A DNA stretch of 34,975 nt from Drancourtella massiliensis (lineage in GTDB: Bacteria > Bacillota > Clostridia > Lachnospirales > Lachnospiraceae): positions 1 to 34,975 of the forward strand of contig NZ_JACJKH010000030.1 in NCBI RefSeq assembly GCF_016900655.1. Reading direction: 5' to 3'. Position numbers and translations under genes: made by a program. How positions within the stretch are numbered: the first letter of the stretch is position 1; each line of letters begins with the position of its first letter. Below the pieces are notes generated by a model. The model was not told where the DNA came from, did not search any database, and saw only the letters and a program-made list of their open reading frames with translations. Positions 16,039-24,141 of this stretch are shown piece after piece.

Positions 16039-16063
16039 GTAGCAACACTACCGTCTCGACGTG
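16039..16063 (-). other. Attachment-like site 2 (RlmD/RumA H-V-E-T-V-V sequence)
   Basis: The minus strand encodes H-V-E-T-V-V-L-L, then Q-R-R-A-M-stop. GGTAGT and GAGACGG are shared with site 3. It separates the unknown cassette from the CBASS operon. Confidence 0.55.
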
Positions 16064-16169
16064 CGTACAAATTCAAATTATATCCCCACAAAACTACGGA
16101 TATCTGGACAATATTTTTACAGTACTAATACCGTTCGTGCAGCCTTTTCCCACAAAATCATGGATGGTA

Positions 16170-16370
16170 TTAATTTTGCACCATACTAATTGTGCAACAG
16201 CCTGTGGCACAATTACTTTTTTCCATTACTTCAGTATCATTATCTTCTTCCATCTTTTCCGCTTCTAACGATTGATACTCCTGTTTCAATCCTCGTAATA
16301 ATTCTTCCCCACTCGACAAGTACAGCTTATACTTTGACACAAAAATCTGCGTCTTATCAAATGGCTAGTG
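16170..16370 (-). pseudogene. Unassigned C-terminal coding remnant downstream of CBASS
   Basis: The minus-strand frame from about 16360 reads P-F-D-K-T-Q-I-F-V-S-K-Y-K-L-Y-L-S-S-G-E-E-L-L-R, then an acidic stretch, and ends C-A-T-G-C-C-T-I-S-M-V-Q-N. It has no start codon with a ribosome site and begins right after a stop. It looks like the tail of a larger protein brought in with the island. I cannot name the family. Confidence 0.35.
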
Positions 16371-16847
16371 CTACCGCTTATTGAGAATAATTTCTTGCTT
16401 ATTAACAAATAACCGAGCACTTATATTCCAACTGTCTTGATAACCTCCAACAATAATTAATATAGGTTCTGGACATTTTAGTTTTTGGTCTTGAGATAAA
16501 ACTATCATTTGATTTTTATCAATATTACTTGGTGCCGACGATGCATTTGGATGATAGTGCCACTCTCCTAAATAATACTGACCTTGGTCCCATGCCAAGT
16601 CTAAAATTCTTTTCAATCCATCTATACCCCTATGAAAAGTACACTTTGAATGGCTAGAATTTTTGGGTGGTGGTGTTATTTGCAAAATATTAGCTATTGC
16701 TTGGTTGGAAGAATAATTTCCAATTAAAATGCCCCCTGTTTCATAAGGATTAGAAATAGCACAATAATAAAGCATTTGTTCATAAGCCTTTGTGTCGAAC
16801 TTTACACTATATGATTGATTCTTATCTTGAAAAAGCAAATTATCCAT
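16371..16847 (-). CDS. cap3: CBASS Cap3, JAB/JAMM-domain isopeptidase
   Basis: This 158-residue protein carries a full JAMM zinc-protease motif: E36 in Y-E-T-G-G, then H97-Y-H99-P with S107-N-I-D110. In type II CBASS, Cap3 removes the conjugate that Cap2 attaches to the CD-NTase C-terminus and so counterbalances priming. The start at 16847 has an AGAGAGG site inside the Cap2 end and overlaps the Cap2 stop by eight bases (ATGGATAA); a longer frame to 16955 lies deeper in Cap2 and lacks support. It is the last gene of the operon. Motif completeness suggests it is active. Confidence 0.9.
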   Translation of the reverse strand: MDNLLFQDKNQSYSVKFDTKAYEQMLYYCAISNPYETGGILIGNYSSNQAIANILQITPPPKNSSHSKCTFHRGIDGLKRILDLAWDQGQYYLGEWHYHPNASSAPSNIDKNQMIVLSQDQKLKCPEPILIIVGGYQDSWNISARLFVNKQEIILNKR

Positions 16848-18660
16848 CCTCTCTTTTCTCCACCACCTCATAGCTTTCAAATATCCCATCGCTCTCTTTT
16901 TGCTCGTAAATGAGTGAAAGCGTCTTTTGAGATTTTGATATAATGTAATTTTCAATTACCTTCACGGAAGTTGCAGCAGCAATCCAAATATCATCACTTC
17001 TTCCAGGAAAAGTCGGATGCCAGCAACCAATTCCATTCCTTGGCAAGTCGTAATCATCATATAAGACTTTTTCTGCCTGTAGGTACGGGGAAATCAAATC
17101 ATAAAAAGCATTAAAATTAAAAGTGTTACCATTCATCAGTGTAACATATAATCGTTTTGCACCCAATCCAACAGAGACTGAAGCTATAATATGAGTTCTC
17201 TTAAAATTAGTACTTTGAAGAATATCAAGTACATTATTTTCCCCAGTACAATCAACAATAACATCATATCTATCCAAATCAATATTTGTTTTAAAAGAGT
17301 CATCATTTGAAAGAGTATCATTTATAACTTTAACATTTGCGTGTGGATTTAGGGAGTTAAGATAATTGCATACCGATAATTCTTTAAATTCACCAATATT
17401 ATTTAGATTTAAGATATGGCGGGATAAGTTCCCGACTTCAAATATATCTGAATCTGCAATAGTAATATTATATACTCCTGCTCTTACAAATATTTCTGCG
17501 ATTGATGCTCCAATGCAACCTGCTCCAATGAGCAATATTCTTTTCCTTAGTAACAGGTCGCTCATTTTACCTCGTTGAGATATTTCGTGTTGGTTCCAAT
17601 TTTCTGAAACGATCCAATCCAATTTTGCATTTTTAGTGAATACCTCACATCTATCACGCATCCACCATCCCTGTTGATTATTTCTGAATCCTTTTGCTGT
17701 CCTTTTGCCATATGATACAGTCGGTAAATACAGAGCTTTCCAAGAAATTATCTCGGGGTCTCCACCAAAAATTCGGGGAACAGGGAAACCAATTAAAAGC
17801 AAATGCCGTTTTCCGTCCCGAATTTTTGAGACAATATTTTGAAGGATACACATTATATTAATATGTTGTTTTTCACAGGCAACTAACAATTCGCCAAATG
17901 TTTCTGGTGCTTGCCACTCATTAACAACTGGGATCTGATTCATAAGTATCCACGGGGCAATAATTGGAGGTGATATAGTTGTTTTTGAAAGATATTTTCC
18001 CCATTCTGTATAATGCTGAATGTTGTTACTTAGCGATTTAAACACCTTAACATAGTATACAAATGGTTTACTTTTATACACATCTAATTCTGCTATTCCA
18101 TACCGACATTCGACACTCTCCCATTGCATGAAGGTAACCACATCTTCCGAGAAAGCAAACTGCATTTCAAAAATATTGCTCATAGAAAATTCGGGCAGCT
18201 CAAACGGCTCGCTTTCTGTAACTAATTTTCCTTTTGCCGCTAACTCGAGCCAACAAATTGCTCGTTTTGCATGATACAACAAGCGTTCATCTACACTATA
18301 TGGTTCCGATTGATAATTAGGTATTGTATTCACCTCAAGGCATAATGCTCCTTTTCTCCACAATCCGTTTCTTTCAATTTTGGAGTTGTTGGCTTGATGA
18401 TACAATGTAACCGTTATACTGTTTTCGACGTCTGGATATACTTTAATTTTTCCGTTTGGGTATTCGGATCCAACAACGAAAAACCATTGAGATTTCTGAG
18501 GGAAATATGGTGTTTCACATTCAATCACAATACTTAAGTGTAAATACCAAACATTTAATTCATTATCAAATTGCCACTCATCCATTATCTCAACTTGCGA
18601 TAATGAATCTAAAGCCCTTCGAGCCTGATTTAATTTATCAAGGATTTGTTTTGACTCCAT
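16840..18660 (-). CDS. cap2: CBASS Cap2, E2-E1 ubiquitin-transfer-like fusion
   Basis: The 606-residue protein has an E2-like N-terminus with the active cysteine in G-A-L-C107-L after W-Y-L-H-L and Y-P-N-G-K-I-K-V-Y-P. A linker follows, then a ThiF/E1 adenylation domain with L-I-G-A-G-C-I-G (about 377-384) and A-D-S-D-I-F-E-V-G-N-L-S-R-H. The probable E1 cysteine is C546 in G-I-G-C-W-H-P-T-F-P-G. Cap2 enzymes adenylate and transfer the CD-NTase C-terminus onto targets, raising second-messenger output. The ATG follows the CD-NTase TAG directly with no gap. Both catalytic cysteines are present, so the enzyme looks functional. Confidence 0.92.
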   Translation of the reverse strand: MESKQILDKLNQARRALDSLSQVEIMDEWQFDNELNVWYLHLSIVIECETPYFPQKSQWFFVVGSEYPNGKIKVYPDVENSITVTLYHQANNSKIERNGLWRKGALCLEVNTIPNYQSEPYSVDERLLYHAKRAICWLELAAKGKLVTESEPFELPEFSMSNIFEMQFAFSEDVVTFMQWESVECRYGIAELDVYKSKPFVYYVKVFKSLSNNIQHYTEWGKYLSKTTISPPIIAPWILMNQIPVVNEWQAPETFGELLVACEKQHINIMCILQNIVSKIRDGKRHLLLIGFPVPRIFGGDPEIISWKALYLPTVSYGKRTAKGFRNNQQGWWMRDRCEVFTKNAKLDWIVSENWNQHEISQRGKMSDLLLRKRILLIGAGCIGASIAEIFVRAGVYNITIADSDIFEVGNLSRHILNLNNIGEFKELSVCNYLNSLNPHANVKVINDTLSNDDSFKTNIDLDRYDVIVDCTGENNVLDILQSTNFKRTHIIASVSVGLGAKRLYVTLMNGNTFNFNAFYDLISPYLQAEKVLYDDYDLPRNGIGCWHPTFPGRSDDIWIAAATSVKVIENYIISKSQKTLSLIYEQKESDGIFESYEVVEKREDG

Positions 18661-19770
18661 CTATGCAAATCTTCCTTCTGGAATGGCTGCTGATTTTTCA
18701 GTACGGGTTGTAAATCCCGTTGAAGAATTAGATTTTGATGGCTTTGGAGCTGGTGGGAATTCATTACCAAATAGCTCTCTCCATTTGCAAACACTATCAT
18801 ATAATTCTTCACAATCAAAAGCTTCACGAGCTATTTTAGCAGCATCACAAACCGTATCGTAGAAATCAGAATATTCTTCATCTGTAATTCGTGCAAAAAC
18901 ATCGTGTTCAGGAACGCCTCTATCAGCTAAAAAAGGTTTATTAGTGTATTGGGAAACGATATTTTCAAGAGTTAATACAACACCTTCGGCAACACTTTTA
19001 ATATCATCTGGACAACAATCACCAATAAAATGTTCCAACGGATAACTCTTGGGATGTTTCATATCTGGATATTGTGTTTTACGCCACCACTTCAATGCCT
19101 TAACAACATTTATATAGTGGGTATTGCAATTCTTGTTTTTTTCAACCGTCCATCGAATTTGCTCAAGTGGATGTGTTTTATCCCATTTTTCCGCTTCACG
19201 GTCAGGAATTAGCAATGGTTCGGATTTCCATTGAGGCTGGCTATCTGATCTACAAAATATGTTATATGTACTTTCAAGTAAGGCATTACTAAACGATTTT
19301 GTAAGTAACTTTTGTTGAAAATCTTCAATTGTGTATTCTGAAATAATAGCCTCATCTTGAAGTACTCCTGTTTCGCTCTCACTAGGTGCAGAAGTAGGAA
19401 CGATATCCAAATCAACATAACTTAAACTTATACCAATTGATCTCCCTTGAATTCTATATTTGTCTTTGTAATGCTTTTCTAAAAATGGGACAAATAAATT
19501 CAAAGCCTCCTCTGGTGTATACTCTTCAGAGTCTAATTTCGTTACAACAATTACATCGACATCCGATTTGTTGCCGTTTTTAGGTTTTACTGCTGTAGAA
19601 CGTCGGTAGCTTCCCTGTAAAAAAGTACTAATAATAATCTTAGATAAGGTTTCATCTTCCTCTAATCGTTTTCTTAACGTGGTATGCCCCGTTTTCAAAT
19701 CATTCACCTGATTATCAGACAAGCGAATATTAGATAAAAAATCTTTAAAATATGACGGTACAGTAGACAT
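18661..19770 (-). CDS. CBASS cyclic-oligonucleotide synthase (CD-NTase)
   Basis: The 369-residue nucleotidyltransferase shows the CD-NTase motifs: L-Q-G53-S54-Y, then D70-V-D72-V-I-V, then Y-V-D-L-D122-I-V-P-T as the third acidic position. On phage infection such enzymes make cyclic di- or trinucleotides that activate the neighbouring effector. The C-terminus is a flexible S/T/P-rich tail ending P-E-G-R-F-A, suited to conjugation by Cap2. Family resemblance and the SAVED effector point to clade C or D and probably an adenylate-containing cyclic trinucleotide, but the product cannot be fixed from sequence. The gene lies 13 bases after the Cap4 stop and abuts Cap2. Confidence 0.92.
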   Translation of the reverse strand: MSTVPSYFKDFLSNIRLSDNQVNDLKTGHTTLRKRLEEDETLSKIIISTFLQGSYRRSTAVKPKNGNKSDVDVIVVTKLDSEEYTPEEALNLFVPFLEKHYKDKYRIQGRSIGISLSYVDLDIVPTSAPSESETGVLQDEAIISEYTIEDFQQKLLTKSFSNALLESTYNIFCRSDSQPQWKSEPLLIPDREAEKWDKTHPLEQIRWTVEKNKNCNTHYINVVKALKWWRKTQYPDMKHPKSYPLEHFIGDCCPDDIKSVAEGVVLTLENIVSQYTNKPFLADRGVPEHDVFARITDEEYSDFYDTVCDAAKIAREAFDCEELYDSVCKWRELFGNEFPPAPKPSKSNSSTGFTTRTEKSAAIPEGRFA

Positions 19771-19783
19771 AAACGATCCTCCT

Positions 19784-21175
19784 TTAATTAGTAAAACTTA
19801 TTGATTGTGAATATGTACAAGAATTCCTTTGCTCAAAATCATATTCATATAGAATACATTTGCCAAATCCAACTGAATTTTGACCTAAGAAAAACATAAA
19901 TGCATTTGGAGCAGCAGCAAAAATATGTAGTGTTGCACGCCGTTCCACAGTGCTTCTTCTGCCAATAGCGTTATAAACTGAATTAGCTAAAGCAGTTGCA
20001 TGTGTTCCATCTTCTATCGAAAAATTTGTAGCACCAACATCGCTTGGCGTACAATTAATGATACGTCCAATTGATAGATTGTTTTCTTTTATGAATTTTA
20101 CCACGTCATCGTAAATGTTGCGAGTGACATTTAATACTAATGCAGAATCATATTGATTCTCATTAAACTTTTCGTGTGAAATATCCCAATTAGTATAGTT
20201 CCTTTTAGATGACAGTTTCACATCCCATAATACAGTGCCATTGGTCGACGATTTTTGTATCGGAAATACGTTGATACCTGATTTACTATCAAGAATTCTT
20301 CCTACTGCAAAGGCTATAGACGCATGTGTATCTAAAAATATTTGATAGGCATGCTTGTTGCTTGTATTTGTGAGCAAAAATTCCTCCAAATTTCTATAAA
20401 TATCTTTGTTCCAATCGTATTCACCCTTTATATTGCGACCATCAAACTTATTAATGAATGATATACAACTCTCTGTGTCTTCTTCCAAGTTTTCTGCTCC
20501 ACGGGTAAAGCTTTTCACACCAATAGATATTCTTTTAGGGGAATACTTATCGGCAACAAGAAGAATGCGTTTTTCCATTTCTTCATCAAAGTCTTTTCTA
20601 TCAATACCTTTACCATGTGTTGAAGAAATCATCTGGTCATTTACAGTCGCTGAAGCAATAAACCTAATTTGGTCAAACGTCATCATTTGATTGCTATCTG
20701 AAATATACTGATGCAACGAATCTCTTACAATTTTTTCTAAAACTTCTATTTCAAACGGCAAAATAAAAAACCGTATTCTCTTATTATCAAACAAATCTGT
20801 ATCAAACCCATTTAGCGACGATTTTGCTTCTTTATCAAGCACTTTCCCATAATACTTTTCGATTGACTTTATAAATGTGTTGGCGGACTTATCACATTGC
20901 CCGATTAAGAATAATTCATATTCAGGACTTTCTATATCCTTTATAAGGTCATCTAGCCATGTTTTGATGTCTGATTTGGTAAAAGTATTTATCGTTGATT
21001 TTACTTGTATGCATTTAACAATTTGATTTTGCTGCTCTAATGCTATATCAACCTTATCATTTGATGTTGGAAATTCGACATATATCTTATCCCAGTTACT
21101 TTTATCAGTTAAGGCCTCTAATACTGAAGCAAACCCCTGGTATAAAAATCCCCGTGATGCTTCTTTTCCACCCAT
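19784..21175 (-). CDS. cap4: CBASS effector Cap4: DUF4297-type nuclease fused to SAVED
   Basis: The 463-residue protein starts E-A-S-R-G-F-L-Y-Q-G-F, the opening of the DUF4297/Cap4 nuclease. It continues to a PD-(D/E)XK-like centre with D43 in K-V-D-I-A-L and Q57-V-K59-S. The C-terminal half matches a SAVED sensor domain (G-R-I-L-D-S-K-S-G, then L-H-I-F-A-A-A-P-N-A-F-M-F-F-L-G-Q). Binding of the cyclic oligonucleotide to SAVED makes the protein oligomerise and degrade double-stranded DNA, killing the infected cell. It is the first gene of the operon. The start at 21175 is 9 bases from AAAGG and gives the family-like N-terminus; a frame to 21196 exists. Confidence 0.88.
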   Translation of the reverse strand: MGGKEASRGFLYQGFASVLEALTDKSNWDKIYVEFPTSNDKVDIALEQQNQIVKCIQVKSTINTFTKSDIKTWLDDLIKDIESPEYELFLIGQCDKSANTFIKSIEKYYGKVLDKEAKSSLNGFDTDLFDNKRIRFFILPFEIEVLEKIVRDSLHQYISDSNQMMTFDQIRFIASATVNDQMISSTHGKGIDRKDFDEEMEKRILLVADKYSPKRISIGVKSFTRGAENLEEDTESCISFINKFDGRNIKGEYDWNKDIYRNLEEFLLTNTSNKHAYQIFLDTHASIAFAVGRILDSKSGINVFPIQKSSTNGTVLWDVKLSSKRNYTNWDISHEKFNENQYDSALVLNVTRNIYDDVVKFIKENNLSIGRIINCTPSDVGATNFSIEDGTHATALANSVYNAIGRRSTVERRATLHIFAAAPNAFMFFLGQNSVGFGKCILYEYDFEQRNSCTYSQSISFTN

Positions 21176-21243
21176 AATCCTCACCCTTTCCATCATTTAT
21201 TTGCTTTACTAATCCATGTGATATTCTATAAACAGGCTACCTA

Positions 21244-21636
21244 TTAAATAACCCCAAAATATTTCAAAGCATCTTTAATTGCTTCCACTTTCTCTGCTGT
21301 CGGATGTTTTCTCGGCTGTTTCAATTCTTCTACCGCATTAGGGGCATCATACATTGGCAAGCCCAAACTTCTCTTTACCTCCGCTATATAAGCAGTATGT
21401 ACCTTGAAGCCATATTTAGCTTCTATGTATTCCTTTATCATTTTGTAGGCAACTCGCTCTTTCGGCTTGTACGCCTCGGCTCTTTTAGCGATATTATCAA
21501 GTGGTACTTTGCCCTCTCCCTCGCCAAACTCCACTTTTACGCTGATTGTGCTGTCAGGTTTTTTGTGGGAAAGCAGTACTACCGTCTCCACATGTGTCGT
21601 TACCTTCTGGTGAACACATTTTCCCAACCTCGTCAC
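21244..21636 (-). pseudogene. C-terminal remnant of an RlmD/RumA-type methyltransferase, fused to element DNA
   Basis: The frame starts at a GTG and reads T-R-L-G-K-C-V-H-Q-K-V-T before T-H-V-E-T-V-V-L-L-S. It ends with a helical tail (R-V-A-Y-K-M-I-K-E-Y-I-E-A-K-Y-G-F-K-V, then T-A-Y-I-A-E-V-K-R and A-L-K-Y-F-G-V-I). H-V-E-T-V-V is the C-terminal strand of 23S rRNA uracil-C5 methyltransferases, and tails like this occur on related Clostridia proteins. The catalytic domain is missing. The layout fits an attR junction in which a serine integrase cut the host gene and left only its 3' end. It could still be expressed as a small protein. Confidence 0.55.
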
Positions 21637-21700
21637 CTCTTAATGAGTACATTTTTTCATTGTTCAACGCTTCTAAAATTTCCACTTTATTCTGCTCCAT
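21554..21700 (-). CDS. Small ORF coupled to the recombinase stop, crossing the attachment site
   Basis: A 48-codon frame starts at an ATG overlapping the recombinase TAA (TAATG) and reads M-E-Q-N-K-V-E-I-L-E-A-L-N-N-E-K-M-Y-S-L-R-G-D-E-V-G. It then runs out of frame through the attachment-like site and stops at 21554. The first half looks coding and belongs to the element; the end depends on the DNA it is joined to. In the unintegrated circle it would have another C-terminus. Function unknown. Confidence 0.4.
   Translation of the reverse strand: MEQNKVEILEALNNEKMYSLRGDEVGKMCSPEGNDTCGDGSTAFPQKT
21569..21594 (-). other. Attachment-like site 3 beside the serine recombinase
   Basis: The minus strand encodes H-V-E-T-V-V-L-L-S within the methyltransferase remnant, 106 bases from the recombinase stop. 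This is the expected place for an attachment junction of that recombinase. Confidence 0.6.
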
Positions 21701-23393
21701 TATGACACCCTCTCTTTCTTGTGATTTGCCTTGTAGTCTGCTTTCGCATCCATTATATTTAAGTTCTGATCACATTTCAGGATAAAGGTTAACTTGTACG
21801 GTGTCGGGTTTCCGTCTTCATCATCCCCGCCGACAATTACCTTTTCCACAATACTCTCAAACACTACACGGTCAAATTCATCCATTGTTTCTTCATTTTC
21901 CAGTGTCTTACGGAGCTGCGCCATACGCTTGCTGACATTCTTCTGCTGTCCGATATTCTCTTCCAGATATGCTTTTTCCTCTGTCAGATTATGAAGTTTA
22001 CGGAGAAAACTGTTATTCTTTTCTTCGTATGCTTGCTGTTCTATTTTACCATCAATCAACAGATCTGTTAACCTGCTTTTTCTTGATTCTACATTATTGA
22101 TTTCCTTTTCCAGCTGTTTCACTCGTTTTAATTCCGTATCGTCATTTAATACTTCCTCTATGGTATGCAGTACCGAATCCAGCACATCATCAAAATTATC
22201 GGTTAGTAACCGGAAAGCTTCCAGAAATGCTCCCTCGATAATTACTTCATCAATGGCTTTACAATGCGGGCAACTTTCAATTCCGTTCTTTGTGGCATTC
22301 ATACACTGCCATACCGGTTTTTTCGTTACAGTGGTCTGATGCCTTGTTCTTCTGGAAAGTTTATGTCCACAGTATCCGCACTCCAGCATACTGCTGAAAG
22401 CAAACTGTCGGGTATAACGTTCCCGGTTTCCGGTAGTAGGTATTACTTTAGTTTTTACCCGCTTGCTGTGGATAGCTGCTACCCTGTCCCAGATTTCTCT
22501 CGATACAATCGGCTCATGATGATCCCTGATATAATATTGTTCTTCTTCTCCTCTGTTATCAAGCCGTCTTTTCGATATGGGATCAAGCGTAAAAGTTTTC
22601 CCTTGAAGAATATCTCCTTTATACTTCTCATTTGTGAGAATTCCCATCACACTGCCGCCGTCCCACCTAACTACACCTCTTTTATTTTTAATTTCCATTT
22701 CTGTCAATCTTTTCGCAATGGTGGTACTGCCATATCCCTGTATATACATATCATACATAAAACGCACTATTTCCGCTTCTTTTTCATTAACGGTAAGACT
22801 CTTATCCTCTGGGTGATAATCATAGCCGAAGCACCCATTGAACCCTACCAGTTCTCCTCTTTTCATCTTCATTTTAACTCCTATCTTTACATTACCGGAC
22901 AGAGATTCCACTTCCTGCTGTGCCAGTGAACTCATAATTGTCAGAAGAAGTTCTCCGTTCATATCCATTGTATTGATATTTTCTTTTTCAAATATAATGG
23001 GAATTCTCTGATTCGTAAGCATCCTGACATAGTTCAATGTATCCAGCGTATTTCGTGCAAAACGGGAAATTGATTTCGTAAGAATCATATCTATTTCGCC
23101 ATTCATACATCTCTGGATCATTTCTTGAAATCCCGGTCTTTTATCTGCTTTTGTTCCGGTGATCGCTTCATCCGCAAAATTCCGGCAAGTGCCCACTGGG
23201 GATTCTCTCTGATTTTATCCTCGTAATAGGCTTTCTGGGATGCAAAACTCCCCAACTGCTCATCCCCGTCTGTAGATACCCTGCAATATGCAGCTACCCG
23301 GATTCTGTCAATCTGCACTCCTGCTCTTCTTCTCCCTCTTCCGTTGGGAAGTGGTTTTGTTGCCTGTAAAATTTCAACCTGTGTGTTTCTCAT
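21700..23393 (-). pseudogene. Large serine recombinase (integrase) with a one-base frameshift
   Basis: The 5' part (from 23393) encodes A-A-Y-C-R-V-S-T-D-G-D-E-Q with the nucleophilic serine. The 3' part encodes the rest of the resolvase domain (S-R-F-A-R-N-T-L-D), the recombinase domain, a zinc ribbon (C-G-Y-C-G-H and C-P-H-C) and a coiled coil, about 565 codons in all. The parts lie in different frames. Adding one T to the T-run at 23176-23179 restores G-I-F-A-D-E-A-I-T-G, the normal sequence. The enzyme would integrate and excise the element at the neighbouring attachment site. As given, it should be truncated at about 90 residues, so the element is probably immobile unless the base is a sequencing error. 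Confidence 0.85.
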
Positions 23394-23511
23394 ACATTTC
23401 CTCCATTTCTCTCACCTGCCACATTTTTCTTATGGCTTTTCTTCGTTTCTGTGTTGTTATCATACATCTAAAATAAAATATGAACGATTGTTGAAATATT
23501 TTCTCTTCCAT
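23374..23511 (-). CDS. Small basic ORF before the recombinase
   Basis: A 45-codon frame from 23511 with an AGAGGAAA site reads M-E-E-K-I-F-Q-Q-S-F-I-F-Y-F-R-C-M, then a basic helix (T-T-Q-K-R-R-K-A-I-R-K-M-W). It ends 20 bases inside the recombinase gene. The overlap and ribosome site suggest translational coupling. No family is recognised. Confidence 0.4.
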   Translation of the reverse strand: MEEKIFQQSFIFYFRCMITTQKRRKAIRKMWQVREMEEMYEKHTG

Positions 23512-23540
23512 GATTATTTCCTCTTTCATTTTTCTATTCT

Positions 23541-23702
23541 TCAAGCCAAAACCGACTGTTTTTCCAAATCATTTTCAATAACATGATACATATCCATCAG
23601 CTTTGCTCTCACTCCGTTATATTCCGCTTCAGACAATCCCCCTGCCCGGAATAATTTTCTTACCAGTGCTATCTTCTTTGCATATTCCAGTTCTTTACAC
23701 AT
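23541..23702 (-). CDS. Small SHOCT-like protein of the recombinase operon
   Basis: This 53-residue protein has a GGGGGAGG ribosome site directly upstream. It reads M-C-K-E-L-E-Y-A-K-K-I-A-L-V-R-K-L-F-R-A-G-G-L-S, then E-A-E-Y-N-G-V-R-A-K-L, a short helical hairpin like SHOCT domains. Proteins like this often precede serine recombinases in Clostridia elements. It may assist or regulate recombination; no direct evidence. Confidence 0.6.
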   Translation of the reverse strand: MCKELEYAKKIALVRKLFRAGGLSEAEYNGVRAKLMDMYHVIENDLEKQSVLA

Positions 23703-23807
23703 TATACCTCCCCCTTTCCTATTATATTTTTCGGAATCACCTCATTTCTGCTGCGATCTGCAGTTATTTGTGAATCTGGGTTTGGCTTCCATTCATATTA
23801 TCTGTCG

Positions 23808-23948
23808 TTATCGTTTCAGATAACCTCTACCCTTTCGGGATATGGGCACCTCCTTCTCGAAGCATTCCCACCGTTTCCGGAGTGTCTGTCTGCGCTCTCC
23901 GAGCATCCGGTTCATGGCGACAGTCTGTTGACAGATCATACAGCTCAT
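23808..23948 (-). CDS. Leader small ORF of the recombinase operon
   Basis: A 46-residue frame begins about 55 bases after the predicted transcription start: M-S-C-M-I-C-Q-Q-T-V-A-M-N-R-M-L-G-E-R-R, then K-R-W-E-C-F-E-K-E-V-P. The residue pattern looks coding and basic, but the ribosome site is weak. An inverted repeat TTATCTG/CAGATAA (23798-23823) spans its stop codon. Function unknown. Confidence 0.45.
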   Translation of the reverse strand: MSCMICQQTVAMNRMLGERRQTLRKRWECFEKEVPISRKGRGYLKR

Positions 23949-23978
23949 TTATTTTTCAATGTGCGATTAGTTTTTATA

Positions 23979-23998
23979 GTGTACTTTTTTGTGCACTT
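23979..23998. promoter_or_regulatory. Operator O2 of the recombinase/repressor switch
   Basis: AGTGTAC-TTTTTT-GTGCACT, an imperfect version of the palindrome at 24046-24065, lies just downstream of the predicted start of the recombinase transcript. Confidence 0.6.
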
Positions 23999-24010
23999 TA
24001 TTTTACTGTC

Positions 24011-24039
24011 ATTATATTCCTGTGTAAAACCAAAGTCAA
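24011..24039 (-). promoter_or_regulatory. Promoter of the recombinase operon
   Basis: On the minus strand TTGACT (24034-24039) and TATAAT (24011-24016) are separated by exactly 17 bases. It is bracketed by the two operators. Confidence 0.7.
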
Positions 24040-24045
24040 TACACC

Positions 24046-24065
24046 AGTGCACTTTTTTGTGCACT
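24046..24065. promoter_or_regulatory. Operator O1, perfect palindrome between divergent promoters
   Basis: AGTGCAC-TTTTTT-GTGCACT has perfect 7-bp arms and sits within 7 bases of the -35 boxes of both divergent promoters. It is the likely site of the XRE repressor encoded at 24142. Confidence 0.65.
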
Positions 24066-24071
24066 TTTCTG

Positions 24072-24100
24072 TTTACAAATGAAATTTTTAGTAGTAAAAT
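24072..24100 (+). promoter_or_regulatory. Promoter of the XRE repressor
   Basis: TTTACA (24072-24077) and TAAAAT (24095-24100) with a 17-base spacer lie 42 bases upstream of the repressor start codon. Confidence 0.55.
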
Positions 24101-24141
24101 AAAATTAAACTTGAAAACACTATAAAAAGGATTGGGAAATC

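Noticed and set aside
15876-16091. 71-codon minus-strand frame starting M-W-G-Y-N-L-N-L-Y
   Set aside because: It joins out-of-frame attachment-site sequence to the recombinase tail and has no ribosome site; the tail is better described as a pseudogene.
22264-22929. 221-codon plus-strand frame inside the recombinase
   Set aside because: Antisense to a clear recombinase coding region; low-complexity, F/S-rich composition typical of a shadow.
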